Shown piece after piece: positions 1-8,593 of a stretch of 64,000 nt of DNA. The stretch comes from Velthaea sp965214335 (GTDB lineage Bacteria > Vulcanimicrobiota > Vulcanimicrobiia > Vulcanimicrobiales > Vulcanimicrobiaceae), in NCBI GenBank assembly GCA_965214335.1, contig CBDCBO010000002.1, forward strand, positions 1-64,000, in the 5' to 3' direction. How positions within the stretch are numbered: the first letter of the stretch is position 1; every line of letters starts with the position of its first letter. Position numbers and translations under genes: made by a program. The notes beneath the pieces were generated by a model. It worked only from the letters and a program-made list of their open reading frames with translations, was not told where the DNA came from and did no database searches.

Positions 1-1
1 C

Positions 2-658
2 TCGCCCCAGACACTGGTTCAGTTGCTCAAGCAACTGCTCAAGCTCTGCGTCGTGGTTGCGATCGTCTATTCGCAGGTCAACGACCGGATGAGCCTGTTT
101 TACTCTCTGGCCCATGCGTCGCCGATGACGATCGTCATGTCGGTCGAGGACGTGGTCTACGGGATCGGCATCCGGTTCGGCATATGGCTCCTGATTCTCG
201 GCTGCGCCGACTACGCGTGGGAAAAATGGCGGCTCGAGCAATCGCTCATGATGAGCAAAACCGAAGTCAAGGAAGAAGCCAAGCAAGCCGAGGGCAGTCC
301 CGAAGCCAAGGCCGCCGTCAAGCAGCGTCAGCGCACCGCCGCTCGGCGGCGCATGATGGCCGCGGTTCCGCGCGCCACCGTGGTGGTCACCAATCCCACC
401 CACTTCGCAATTGCGCTGGAATGGGATGATACCAAGATGGCGGCGCCCGTGCTCGTCGCCAAAGGCGCCGACCTCATGGCCAAGCGGATCCGCGAACTCG
501 CGGCCGAGCACGGTATTCCGATCATGGAAAACCCGCCGCTGGCACGTACGTTGTACGATAAAGTAGCGCTCGACTCGCCGGTGCCGCCGAATCTATACGC
601 GGCCGTCGCCCAAGTGATCGCCTTCGTGTACAAGCTCAAAAACCGGACCGTTGCCTAA
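2..658 (+). CDS. flhB: FlhB, flagellar type III export switch protein (5' end cut by window)
   Basis: Inner-membrane component of the flagellar type III export gate that sets substrate specificity. The reading frame is open to the left edge, so this is the C-terminal ~218 residues of a protein normally 350-380 long. Visible are the last membrane segment, the linker with the family pattern SKTEVKEEAKQAEGSP, and the autocleavage motif NPTH inside VVVTNPTHFAIAL, followed by the conserved ENPPLARTLY stretch. All residues needed for self-cleavage between Asn and Pro are present. A TTG inside the frame at 23 is not the real start because homology continues upstream of it. flhA follows after 83 bp on the same strand, the normal flagellar order. 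Confidence 0.95.
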   Translation, partial: SPQTLVQLLKQLLKLCVVVAIVYSQVNDRMSLFYSLAHASPMTIVMSVEDVVYGIGIRFGIWLLILGCADYAWEKWRLEQSLMMSKTEVKEEAKQAEGSPEAKAAVKQRQRTAARRRMMAAVPRATVVVTNPTHFAIALEWDDTKMAAPVLVAKGADLMAKRIRELAAEHGIPIMENPPLARTLYDKVALDSPVPPNLYAAVAQVIAFVYKLKNRTVA

Positions 659-741
659 CGCGCGCCGGTCGCGGGTATGCGGCTATTGGAACGTGGCGAT
701 CGTGCCGATAGCAGCAGTAACGTGATTTTGGCAATGACGCA

Positions 742-2862
742 ATGGCCGTAAACGGGACTGCTGCTCGCTCGATGAGCATCGGTGAACGGATCGCGGGATC
801 GGCTCATATCTGGGTCGCCGCAGCTTCGGTGCTGCTCGTGATTCTCATGATCGTGCCGGTATCGCCGTGGGTGCTCGACCTGCTGCTTTCGCTCAACATC
901 TCGCTGGCGCTGGTGATTTTGTTGACGACGCTTTACACGGTGAATGCGCTGGCGTTCAGCGTGTTTCCGACGTTGCTGCTGATCATCACGTTATTCCGGC
1001 TCTCGCTCAACATCACCGGCACCCGCTCGATCCTCTTGCACGGGTACGCGGGCGAAGTCATCGAGGCATTCGGCAACTACGTCGTCGGCGGCAATTACGC
1101 CGTCGGTATGGTCATCTTCGCTATTTTGCTGATCATTCAATTCATGGTGATCACGTCGGGTGCCGGCCGTGTCGCTGAAGTCGCCGCGCGCTTCACCCTC
1201 GATGCGATGCCCGGTAAGCAGTTGGCGATCGACGCCGACCTCAACGCCGGGCTCATCACCGAAGCCGATGCCCGGCAACGCCGTAAAGACATCCAACGTT
1301 CGGCCGACTTCTACGGCGCGATGGATGGTGCGTCGAAGTTCGTGCGCGGCGACGCGGTCGCTGCGATCATCATCGTTTTCGTCAACATCATCGGCGGCTT
1401 CGTCATCGGCGTCTTCCAGCAAGGATTGCCGCTCATGGTCGCTCTGCAGCGTTACACGCTCTTGACGATCGGTGAAGGCATCGTCACGCAAATTCCGGCG
1501 TTGCTCATTTCGACGGCAACCGGTATCATCGTGACGCGCGCCGCGGCCGAAGGCTCGTTCGGAACCGAGCTCACGAGCCAACTCGTACAACAGCCGAAAG
1601 CCTTAGCGATCGCGGCCGGTTTGCTGATTCTCTTCGGGCTCTTTGGTTTACCGCCGCTGTTCATGTTCAGCATGGCGGCGGTCATGATCGCACTATTTTT
1701 CCGCCAGCGCAAGCTGCATCTCACGACCGGCAAGCCGGCGACGATCTCCGGCGGCGCGACAGCGGCGGGCGGCAGCGCGACGCCGGCCATCAAGCCGGCT
1801 GAGTCGGTCGTTCCGCTGCTGGCGTACGATCCGATGGAACTCGAGATTGGGTTCGGCCTCATTCCACTCGTCGATGTCAGTCAAGGCGGCGATTTGCTCG
1901 AGCGCATCACGATGATTCGGCGCCATGCGGCGCGCGAGCTTGGTATCGTCGTGCCGCCGATCCGCGTACGCGACAATCTGCAGCTCAAGCCGGCCATGTA
2001 CATCATCAAGATTTATGGTTTGGAAGTCGCGCGTTCCGAAATCATGGTCTCACGTTTGCTGGCGATGAACCCAGGCACGGCGACGCTCGAGATCGAGGGT
2101 ATCGCGACGACCGAACCGGCGTTTAACCTGCCCGCGCTGTGGATCTCGGAAAGCGCCCGCGGCGACGCCGAGATGGCCGGCTACACCGTCATCGATCCCA
2201 CCAGCGTGATCGCCACCCATATTACCGAGGTGATCAAGTCGCATGCGCCGGACTTGCTCGGCCGCCAAGAGACGTCGGCGCTGCTCGATAACGTCAAAGC
2301 GCACTATCCCGTCGTCGTCGACGAAATCGTGCCCGGTCTGCTCACCGTCGGCGAAGTTCAACGCGTCCTGCAGAACCTGTTGCGCGAGCGCATTCCGATT
2401 CGCAACTTACTGCTCATTCTTGAGAATCTCGCCGACGGCGCGCGGGTGTCCAAAGACATCGATTTCTTGACCGAGCGCGTGCGCGCGGCGCTGGGCCGGC
2501 ATATTTGCGCTGAATACGCTGAGAACGGCCTGCTCTCGGTGATCACGCTCGACCCGCGGCTCGAAACCTTACTGGGTGAGGCCGTCCGACGCGGTGAGGA
2601 TGCCTATGCGTTACTCGATCCGGCCACCGTCGGCAACATTTACGCGTCGCTGACGCGCCAGATGCAGGCTGCCCAGCAGAGCGGCTTAGCCCCGATCGTG
2701 CTGTGTTCGCCCGCGGTTCGGCTGGCGCTCAAGCGCCTCACCGAACGCGCCGCGCCGCAACTCGTCGTACTGTCGTACAGCGAAATCGCGCCCGGATTGC
2801 GCGTCGAATCGATCGGTCAAATTTCAACCACCGACGACGTCGCCGCCGCGGTTGCGGTATGA
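742..2862 (+). CDS. flhA: FlhA, flagellar export gate protein
   Basis: Forms the nonameric ring of the flagellar type III export gate and docks substrate-chaperone complexes. The protein is 706 aa, full length for the family. The first ~330 residues hold about eight hydrophobic segments. The cytoplasmic FHIPEP signature lies near residues 137-170 and includes RVAEVAARFTLDAMPGKQ and IDADLNAGLI. The C-terminal ~340 residues are the soluble docking domain with the typical HLTEVI-like and LENLADGA stretches. The ATG at 742 has no strong Shine-Dalgarno. The stop overlaps the start of the next gene (ATGA), which implies translational coupling to the PilZ protein. Confidence 0.97.
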   Translation: MAVNGTAARSMSIGERIAGSAHIWVAAASVLLVILMIVPVSPWVLDLLLSLNISLALVILLTTLYTVNALAFSVFPTLLLIITLFRLSLNITGTRSILLHGYAGEVIEAFGNYVVGGNYAVGMVIFAILLIIQFMVITSGAGRVAEVAARFTLDAMPGKQLAIDADLNAGLITEADARQRRKDIQRSADFYGAMDGASKFVRGDAVAAIIIVFVNIIGGFVIGVFQQGLPLMVALQRYTLLTIGEGIVTQIPALLISTATGIIVTRAAAEGSFGTELTSQLVQQPKALAIAAGLLILFGLFGLPPLFMFSMAAVMIALFFRQRKLHLTTGKPATISGGATAAGGSATPAIKPAESVVPLLAYDPMELEIGFGLIPLVDVSQGGDLLERITMIRRHAARELGIVVPPIRVRDNLQLKPAMYIIKIYGLEVARSEIMVSRLLAMNPGTATLEIEGIATTEPAFNLPALWISESARGDAEMAGYTVIDPTSVIATHITEVIKSHAPDLLGRQETSALLDNVKAHYPVVVDEIVPGLLTVGEVQRVLQNLLRERIPIRNLLLILENLADGARVSKDIDFLTERVRAALGRHICAEYAENGLLSVITLDPRLETLLGEAVRRGEDAYALLDPATVGNIYASLTRQMQAAQQSGLAPIVLCSPAVRLALKRLTERAAPQLVVLSYSEIAPGLRVESIGQISTTDDVAAAVAV

Positions 2863-3290
2863 ACTTATTACGCGCGCTCGGTATCGGCGTTCGACCGGCG
2901 CCGCCGCCGCCTGAGAACCGGCGCGTGCGGGCGAAATTACCCGAAGTCAACGCTTTTGTCGATCTCTTGGTCGGCACGAACCGGACGCGCGTATCGGTTG
3001 CGATCGATGCCGTCGATTCGAACGAAATCATTACACGCCATGTTGCCGGCTTGGCCGCCGGTATGGCGGCCGACTTTCTCTATACCAACTCGCTGGGCAA
3101 GTTCCGATTTGTTACGGTGTGTACGCAAGCCGGCTCTAAAAAGCGCATTTTCAATTACCCGAAGCGGTTAAGACGCTCGAGGCGTTCGGCAATCGGCGGG
3201 CCCAACCGCGCGTCCCGTGGATCATTCCGGTGCAGTGGCGATATGCGCCCGACGGTGAGGGTTTCGGTGATTTTCTCGATGCTTCGATGA
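2859..3290 (+). pseudogene. YcgR-like flagellar brake protein, N-terminal part, frame broken near 3138
   Basis: The frame starts at ATG 2859, overlapping the flhA stop. About 93 residues look like the N-terminal beta-barrel that precedes PilZ in YcgR-type proteins, with the hallmark YTNSLGKFRFVT. After GSKK (about 3135-3143) the frame turns into arginine-rich nonsense and stops at 3290. The matching PilZ domain continues in another frame from about 3140 (next entry). One extra A in the run of five at 3138-3142 would join both parts as GSKKAHFQLPEAV. Either the gene is inactivated or the base is a sequencing error. If intact it would bind c-di-GMP and slow the flagellar motor. Confidence 0.7.
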
Positions 3291-3553
3291 TGGATGTGAG
3301 CCGCGGCGGCGCATCGCTCGTTGTCGGTCGTGAACTCAAGCCGGGTACGCAGGTCGAGGTGCGATTTATGATCGAATCGAAAGACCAACCGTTAACCGAA
3401 ATCGGGCAGGTCGTGCGAGCTGCGAAGATCGAGACGTCCGATAGGAATTCGGCGGGAATCCGGTTTCTCGCAGTCGATCCCGAAGACGAGCGAATGCTTG
3501 ACGAATTCATTGTCGAGCGGCAGCAATTGCGGCGCAGTCGCGGCATCGTATAA
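3140..3553 (+). pseudogene. YcgR-like flagellar brake protein, PilZ domain part
   Basis: This is the downstream half of the broken gene above. It shows both c-di-GMP-binding signatures of PilZ: RxxxR as RAQPR just before the domain and DxSxxG as DVSRGG about 30 residues on. The C-terminal beta-strands (PGTQVEVRFMI, RNSAGIRFLAVD) follow. The frame is open from 3140. The first in-frame candidate start codon, GTG at 3230, would cut off the RxxxR motif, so independent translation would give a crippled domain. cheC follows 36 bp later with a good Shine-Dalgarno (GAGGCGAGGA). The c-di-GMP role is known for the family. Function here depends on whether the frameshift is real. Confidence 0.75.
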
Positions 3554-3589
3554 GGCGGCGGCTGCTCAGCCCGAGGCGAGGACGATCCC

Positions 3590-4201
3590 ATGATCACGCA
3601 AACATTGCATCTCTCCGACCTGCAAAAAGATGCGCTCAAAGAAGTCGGCAACATCGGCGCCGGCCATGCCGCGACGTCGCTTTCGCAGTTGCTCAACACG
3701 ACGATCAAGTTGAGCGAGCCGTCGATCGACGTCATCAAGTTTCGCGATCTGTCAGCACGCGTCGGTTACGAGAACCGGCTCGTCGCGGCGTTACACATGT
3801 ACGTGCGCGGCGAGGCTCCCGGACAAATGGTCGTGCTGTTCGATCGCGAGTACGCGCTCGACTACGTCAATAACTTTATCCGCCGCGTCATCGGCGACAT
3901 CCGCATCTTCGATTCAATCGTCGACTCGACGCTCAAAGTGCTGGGCAATATCATGGCCGGCGCGTATCTGACCGCGCTCGATTCGCTCAGCGGTGTGAGT
4001 TTGGTGCCGTCGGTTCCGACCCTGTCGTACGGAACGGTGCATGCCGCGTTTCGCAGCCTGATGTCGATTTTGCCCGATCAAGACGTGTTCCTGATCGAGT
4101 CGTCCTTTCTCGACGAGGAGCGCGATGTATCGGGCCGGTTCATCTTGATTCCGGAGACCGGATCGTTACACGCGTTGCTGGCCGCCTTCGGCGTCGATTG
4201 A
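3590..4201 (+). CDS. cheC: CheC-type chemotaxis phosphatase
   Basis: CheY-P phosphatase of the CheC/FliY/CheX family, 203 aa, typical length. The family carries two pseudo-symmetric active sites of pattern [DS]xxxExxN. The first is intact as DALKEVGN near residues 14-21. The second reads STLKVLGN, so its catalytic glutamate is replaced by valine while the serine and asparagine remain. The surrounding GNIMAGAYLTALDSL is otherwise canonical. It lies between the PilZ gene and cheA in a motility block. The protein should still be active through site one. No cheD or cheY is present in the window. Confidence 0.9.
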   Translation: MITQTLHLSDLQKDALKEVGNIGAGHAATSLSQLLNTTIKLSEPSIDVIKFRDLSARVGYENRLVAALHMYVRGEAPGQMVVLFDREYALDYVNNFIRRVIGDIRIFDSIVDSTLKVLGNIMAGAYLTALDSLSGVSLVPSVPTLSYGTVHAAFRSLMSILPDQDVFLIESSFLDEERDVSGRFILIPETGSLHALLAAFGVD

Positions 4202-4325
4202 CCGCGCGCCGGCGGCGCATTCCTTAACCTGACCTTCGCTCGACAACTCACAAATAGCGGCCGGGGTGCCGAAAGTCCAAGAGTATTATGTCGACGAATG
4301 ACGATTTTTCGACCGCACCGAGTTC

Positions 4326-5048
4326 GTGCAGTACTTCCGCGACGAGACGGAGGAGCTGCTGCAGACGATCGATTCGGATTTACTGCGCTTAGAGCGCTTC
4401 GTCGACGTCGGTACGATCGACGTCGAGATCGTCAACGCGCTGTTCCGCGCGCTGCACACGGTCAAGGGCAGTGCCGGCATGCTGGACTTCAAAGAAGTTC
4501 AAGAAGTCGCGCACAAACTAGAGAATTTGTTCGATCTCTTGCGCAAAGACCGGATGCCGCTCTCCGAGAACTGCATCAATATCCTATTCGAAGGCCGTGA
4601 CTTCCTGACCGACCTCGTGCACGCCGCGGTGGGCAGCGGCGACGCGCCCGAAGGCGTTACGGCGTTCATGGCGCGGCTCGATGAATTTGCCTCTGTGTAT
4701 GAATCGACGGCGGTCGCCATCGAAGGCAAACGGCCCGAACCCGGGGCCGAGCAGGCCGAGGCCATGGCGGAAATCGACACCGCCCAAGTCGACGCGTTCG
4801 AGGCTGAAGTCGCGCGTTTATTAGCAGCGGCAAATGCCGCCACCAGCGCCGGCCGCCGCCCCGCCGGCCGCCGTTCCCGCCGCGGCGAGCGCACCGGCCG
4901 TCGCGGTGCCGGCCGCCGCCGCAGCGGTCGCAGCCGCCGCCAAACCGGCAACGCCGGCTGCCGCGGCAACGCCGGCGGCAAAGACGCCGGCAGCTACGGC
5001 GGGTGCCAAGAATCAGACGATCCGGGTCGACATCGAGCGGCTCGATAG
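4326..5048 (+). pseudogene. cheA: CheA N-terminal part (Hpt/P1 domain), separated from the kinase core by a frameshift
   Basis: This frame encodes the histidine phosphotransfer domain of CheA, with the phosphoacceptor in FRALHTVKGSAGML (His44 counted from GTG 4326). Meaningful sequence runs to about codon 170. After that the frame enters the Ala/Pro linker in the wrong register and becomes Arg/Gly-rich until 5048. The natural start may be ATG 4288 in a different frame: MSTNDDF joins FDRTEFVQYF if the run of five T at 4305-4309 had six. The rest of CheA resumes in the frame of the next entry. The P1 fold is certain. Whether the split is genuine or an assembly error cannot be told from one sequence. 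Confidence 0.75.
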
Positions 5049-6243
5049 TCTGCTCAACCTCGTCGGCGAGTTGGTCATCAACCGCACCCGGATCTCGGAC
5101 ATCGCCAGCACGCTGGCGCGCAACATCAACGACGGCGGCGCCAAGAGTGACGTCGGCGCATTGGCTAAAGATCTGGCCGAATCATCGGCGCTGCTGGCCC
5201 GCACGACGAACGAAATTCAAGAGTCGATCATGAAGGTCCGAATGGTCCCGATCGGCGGCGTGTTCGACCGCTTTCCGCGGATGGTGCGCGACCTTGCAAA
5301 AACACGTAAAAAAGAAGTCACGCTCGAAATCAACGGCGGCGACACCGACCTCGATAAAACCATCGTCGACGAAGTCGGCGAGCCGCTCATGCACTTGGTG
5401 CGAAACTGCGTCGATCACGGCATCGAAGAACCCGAAGCGCGCGAAGCCAAAGGCAAGCCGCGCGTCGGCGTCCTGCAGCTCAACGCCTATCACGAAGGCA
5501 ATCAAGTCATCATCGAAATCGTCGATGACGGCGGCGGTATCCCGGTCGACAAAGTGCGCGCGAAGGCGATCAAACAGGGCCTGCTGAGCGAAAGCGACCG
5601 GCCGACCGACCGCGAGATCATGGAACTGATCTTCGCGCCCGGTTTTTCAACGGCCGAGCAGATCACCGACATCAGCGGCCGCGGCGTCGGGATGGAAATC
5701 GTCAAGAAAAACATCACCCGGCTCAACGGTGTGTTCGAGGTCGATTCGGCGCTCAACAAAGGTACCAAGTTCACCATCAAGTTACCGCTCACGCTGGCGA
5801 TCATTCAGGCGCTGCTGGTGCGGGTCGCGGACGAGCTGTACTCGATTCCGCTCGATTCCGTCATCGAATCGCAACGCATCAACGCCAGCGACGTGCGCAC
5901 CGTGCACGGCGGCGAAGTCATCACGCTGCGGGGTCAAGTCGTTCCGCTCATCCGGGTCGGCGAATTCTTCGAACTCGGCAATCCGCGCGATCCCGACAAG
6001 GTGATGATCGTGATCGTCGGTTTGCAAGGGCGTCAGGTTGGTCTGGTCGTCGACTCGTTTCAAGGCGAACAAGAAATCGTCATTAAGCCGCTGTCGGATG
6101 TCATCGGCGCGATTGCCGGGATCTCGGGCGCGACGATCCTGGGCAACGGTTCGATCTCGCTCATTCTCGACGTTCACTCGCTCGTTACGACGGCTCACAG
6201 CGCTCGCGGAACGGCCCGCGCGCAACTGACCGGCGTAGCATAG
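4834..6243 (+). CDS. cheA: CheA histidine kinase core (P3-P4-P5)
   Basis: Chemotaxis kinase that phosphorylates P1 and is coupled to receptors through CheW. From ATG 4834 it begins with a ~55-residue Ala/Pro linker. Then come the P3 dimerisation helices (LNLVGELVINRTRI), the P4 ATPase with N-box HLVRNCVDHGIEEPE, G1 DDGGGI and G2 GRGVGMEIVKKNI, and the C-terminal CheW-like P5 domain. No P2 domain is visible. An upstream stop in this frame (TAG 4822-4824) separates it from the P1 part. As drawn it is a kinase without its phosphoacceptor. It could still work in trans with the upstream P1 product, but there is no good ribosome site before 4834. cheW follows 49 bp later. Confidence 0.85.
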   Translation: MPPPAPAAAPPAAVPAAASAPAVAVPAAAAAVAAAAKPATPAAAATPAAKTPAATAGAKNQTIRVDIERLDSLLNLVGELVINRTRISDIASTLARNINDGGAKSDVGALAKDLAESSALLARTTNEIQESIMKVRMVPIGGVFDRFPRMVRDLAKTRKKEVTLEINGGDTDLDKTIVDEVGEPLMHLVRNCVDHGIEEPEAREAKGKPRVGVLQLNAYHEGNQVIIEIVDDGGGIPVDKVRAKAIKQGLLSESDRPTDREIMELIFAPGFSTAEQITDISGRGVGMEIVKKNITRLNGVFEVDSALNKGTKFTIKLPLTLAIIQALLVRVADELYSIPLDSVIESQRINASDVRTVHGGEVITLRGQVVPLIRVGEFFELGNPRDPDKVMIVIVGLQGRQVGLVVDSFQGEQEIVIKPLSDVIGAIAGISGATILGNGSISLILDVHSLVTTAHSARGTARAQLTGVA

Positions 6244-6292
6244 GCTCCGCCCGCACTTCAGCGCACGACACGCACACCAAGAGGCAACAACA

Positions 6293-6790
6293 ATGGCAAG
6301 CATCGACGACAATATTCGGACCCAGCTTTCGGGCAAGACGCTGCAAGTGGTCACGTTCGCACTCGGCAGCGAGGAGTACGGGGTCGATATCGCTCAGGTC
6401 CAGGAAATCAACCGGATGGTCACGATCACTCACGTGCCGCGCGCGCCGCAATTCATGGAGGGCGTCATCAATCTGCGCGGCCAGCTCATTCCGATCATCG
6501 ACCTGCGCACGCGCTTGGGCATGGGGCGCTCGGACGTCACCAAGAACACCCGCATCGTCGTCACCGAGATCGGCAGCAAGCGGATCGGAATGGTCGTCGA
6601 CTCGGTGTCCGAGGTGTTGCGCATTCCGGTCGAGCAGATCGAGGACGCACCCGAGCTCGTAGGTGGAGTCGACACGGAGTACATTCGCGGCGTCGGTAAG
6701 ATGGGCGACCGGCTCATCATCATGCTCGACCTCACGCGCGTCATCTCGGGCAACGAATCGGCCGAACTGCAAAAACTCGAAGCGGCGTAA
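6293..6790 (+). CDS. cheW: CheW chemotaxis coupling protein
   Basis: Adaptor linking chemoreceptors to CheA, 165 aa, a single CheW domain. Recognisable elements are QVVTFALGSEEYGVDI, the conserved INLRGQLIPIIDLRTRLG core, and GMVVDSVSEVLRIP. The domain spans roughly residues 15-155, with a short charged tail ending LQKLEAA. ATG 6293 is preceded by AAGAGGCAACA, an adequate Shine-Dalgarno. It is the last clear member of the motility block. No receptor gene is within the window. Confidence 0.96.
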   Translation: MASIDDNIRTQLSGKTLQVVTFALGSEEYGVDIAQVQEINRMVTITHVPRAPQFMEGVINLRGQLIPIIDLRTRLGMGRSDVTKNTRIVVTEIGSKRIGMVVDSVSEVLRIPVEQIEDAPELVGGVDTEYIRGVGKMGDRLIIMLDLTRVISGNESAELQKLEAA

Positions 6791-6848
6791 TCTTCGGCCG
6801 AGGCGCGCGACCGTTTCCGGCGAAACCATTCGCGTGACGAATATCGAG

Positions 6849-7088
6849 ATGAACGTTCCGCCTGGTTCGGAGAATGGCGCCGCAGCGCCGGCCGCCGTTC
6901 GGAACGTCGTGTTGCAGCGGGCGCTCGTCGGCGCGGCAATCGCGGTGGTATCGGCCGCCGTAACCTTCTTCGTCGTTCGAAACTCGATGCGCCGGCCGCC
7001 GGTCGACGAAACGAGCGAGCGGATCCAGTCGCTGATCGACGAAGCGAACCGGCTCTTGCGCACCCTCGACGAGAAGAAAAACGGCTAA
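6849..7088 (+). CDS. Small single-pass membrane protein, unknown function
   Basis: A 79-residue product from ATG 6849; a GTG at 6834 would add five residues. There is one clear transmembrane helix in the middle (ALVGAAIAVVSAAVTFFVV). A short charged C-terminal helix (TSERIQSLIDEANRLLRTL) could form a coiled coil. The N-terminus is Pro/Ala-rich and probably cytoplasmic. I recognise no family. It sits 58 bp after cheW and may be cotranscribed with it. The case for a real gene is the membrane helix flanked by sensible soluble segments and the lack of any competing frame. Confidence 0.6.
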   Translation: MNVPPGSENGAAAPAAVRNVVLQRALVGAAIAVVSAAVTFFVVRNSMRRPPVDETSERIQSLIDEANRLLRTLDEKKNG

Positions 7089-7149
7089 GCCGGCCGCTTG
7101 GCCGCCCGAGCCCGGGCAGGCGCCGGCGGCGGCGTTAGCGCCTGGAACG

Positions 7150-8592
7150 GTGGCCGACGTGACGTTTAGCGATTTGCTCGCGAACGGTCAGGCGGTCGGC
7201 CGGATCGGCGGGCTCGTTATCTTCGTGAGCGGACCACTACCGGGTGAACGCGCCGCGGTCCGCGTTACGAGCGTCAAGGCTAAGTACGCCGTCGGCGATG
7301 TGGTGGCGTACCACAGCCGCTCGGAGCAGCGCTCCGAACCGTTTTGTCCCGTGTTCGGCGTGTGCGGCGGATGCCAGGTGCAGCATCTGGCCTACCCGGC
7401 GCAGCTCGCCTGGAAAGAGCACATCGTGCGTAACGCGTTGCGCCGGATCGGCGGTTTTGCCGATCTGCGCGTCGAGCACCCGGTGGGTATGGCTCAGCCG
7501 CGCGCGTATCGTAACAAGATGTCGCTCGTCGTGCAGGCGGAACCCGGCGGCACGCGGCTTGGCTTCTACCAAGCTCGTTCGCACGAGCTGGTGCCGATCG
7601 CCGGCTGCCCGGTCGTCGTACCGCAACTCGATGCGGGCATCGCGGGCTTGCGCCGGGCCGCCGAGGATTCCGGTACGGCGCCGGCTTTCGCCGGCGTGAA
7701 GCACGCCACGATGCGCGTCGGGACCGCCTCCGGCCAGGCGGTCCTTTCGCTCACGACCGAGCGTCATTCGGCTGCGATCGCCGCGGCCGCGCCGGCGTTG
7801 GCGGCCGGCATTCCGGGCGTGGTCGGCATCTCGAATTCGTTCGAGCCGCGCAACGCGAACGCCGTGCTGGGCCGAAAGATGGCGTACGTGTGGGGCGCGC
7901 GCGAAATGGAAGAAGTGATCGAGGACGTGCGCTTCCGCGTGTCACCCGCGTCGTTCTTTCAAGTGAACAGCGAGATGGTCGGCAAGATATTTCGGTTCAT
8001 GGAACCGGGCTTGCGCGGCGCACCGCGCCGGGTCGTCGACCTGTATTGCGGCGCCGGCACATTCGCCATCTTTTTTGCCAGCCGCGGCGCGCAGGTGGTG
8101 GGGATCGAGGAAAATCCGGCCGCGATTCGAGAAGCGAATCTCAATGCCGAACTCAACGCCGTCACCGGCCGTGCGCGCTTCATCGCCGGCCGCGTTGAAG
8201 GCGCCGTAGCGAACGCCGCCGGGCGCGACGCGTTGCGCGCTGCCGACATCGTGTTTCTCGATCCGCCGCGCAAAGGTTCCGACGAAGCGACCCTCGACGC
8301 CATCGCCGCCGCCGGAGTCGACAACGTGTGGTATCTTTCGTGCAATCCGGCGACGCTCGCGCGCGATCTCGCGGTGCTGCGCGATAAAGGCTATCGGCCC
8401 GCGATCGTGCAGCCGTTCGATATGTTTCCGCAGACCGGCCATGTCGAGACGCTCGTGACCCTCTACCGGGCCGGAACCGTCCCGATTGCGCTGCCTGCGG
8501 CCGCGGCGGCGCCGTGGCACGACGTTATTCCGGCTTGGCCGGGCGACGAACGCCTGGCCGGCGACGAGCTGGCCGGCTTGGGCGAGCCGTAA
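7150..8592 (+). CDS. RlmD/TrmA-type RNA (uracil-5-)-methyltransferase
   Basis: SAM-dependent m5U methyltransferase acting on 23S rRNA or tRNA. The 480 aa show an N-terminal TRAM domain (about 1-55), then CPVFGVCGGC near residues 66-75, the cysteine cluster that binds an Fe-S cluster in RumA/RlmD. A substrate domain follows, then the Rossmann methyltransferase with DLYCGAGTF (~297). The catalytic-cysteine motif SCNPATLARDL is near 396 and the Glu-containing end GHVETLVTLYR follows. The start is GTG 7150. Family members differ in target base (U747, U1939 or tRNA U54), and the sequence alone does not settle which. The last ~30 residues are a non-conserved tail. Confidence 0.9.
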   Translation: MADVTFSDLLANGQAVGRIGGLVIFVSGPLPGERAAVRVTSVKAKYAVGDVVAYHSRSEQRSEPFCPVFGVCGGCQVQHLAYPAQLAWKEHIVRNALRRIGGFADLRVEHPVGMAQPRAYRNKMSLVVQAEPGGTRLGFYQARSHELVPIAGCPVVVPQLDAGIAGLRRAAEDSGTAPAFAGVKHATMRVGTASGQAVLSLTTERHSAAIAAAAPALAAGIPGVVGISNSFEPRNANAVLGRKMAYVWGAREMEEVIEDVRFRVSPASFFQVNSEMVGKIFRFMEPGLRGAPRRVVDLYCGAGTFAIFFASRGAQVVGIEENPAAIREANLNAELNAVTGRARFIAGRVEGAVANAAGRDALRAADIVFLDPPRKGSDEATLDAIAAAGVDNVWYLSCNPATLARDLAVLRDKGYRPAIVQPFDMFPQTGHVETLVTLYRAGTVPIALPAAAAAPWHDVIPAWPGDERLAGDELAGLGEP

Positions 8593-8593
8593 C

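Noticed and set aside
991..1590. Long open frame antisense to flhA (199 codons)
   Set aside because: It lies wholly inside a certain flhA gene, is rich in Asp/Arg/His as expected for the antisense of high-GC coding DNA, and has no family resemblance.
3135..3145. Programmed -1 ribosomal frameshifting in the PilZ gene
   Set aside because: The heptamer T-AAA-AAG breaks the XXXYYYZ rule and I see no downstream stem-loop or upstream Shine-Dalgarno enhancer. A missing A is simpler.
4840..5010. GCC/GCG-rich stretch as a DNA repeat element
   Set aside because: It encodes the Ala/Pro linker of CheA. The periodicity is codon-driven, not a mobile or structural repeat.
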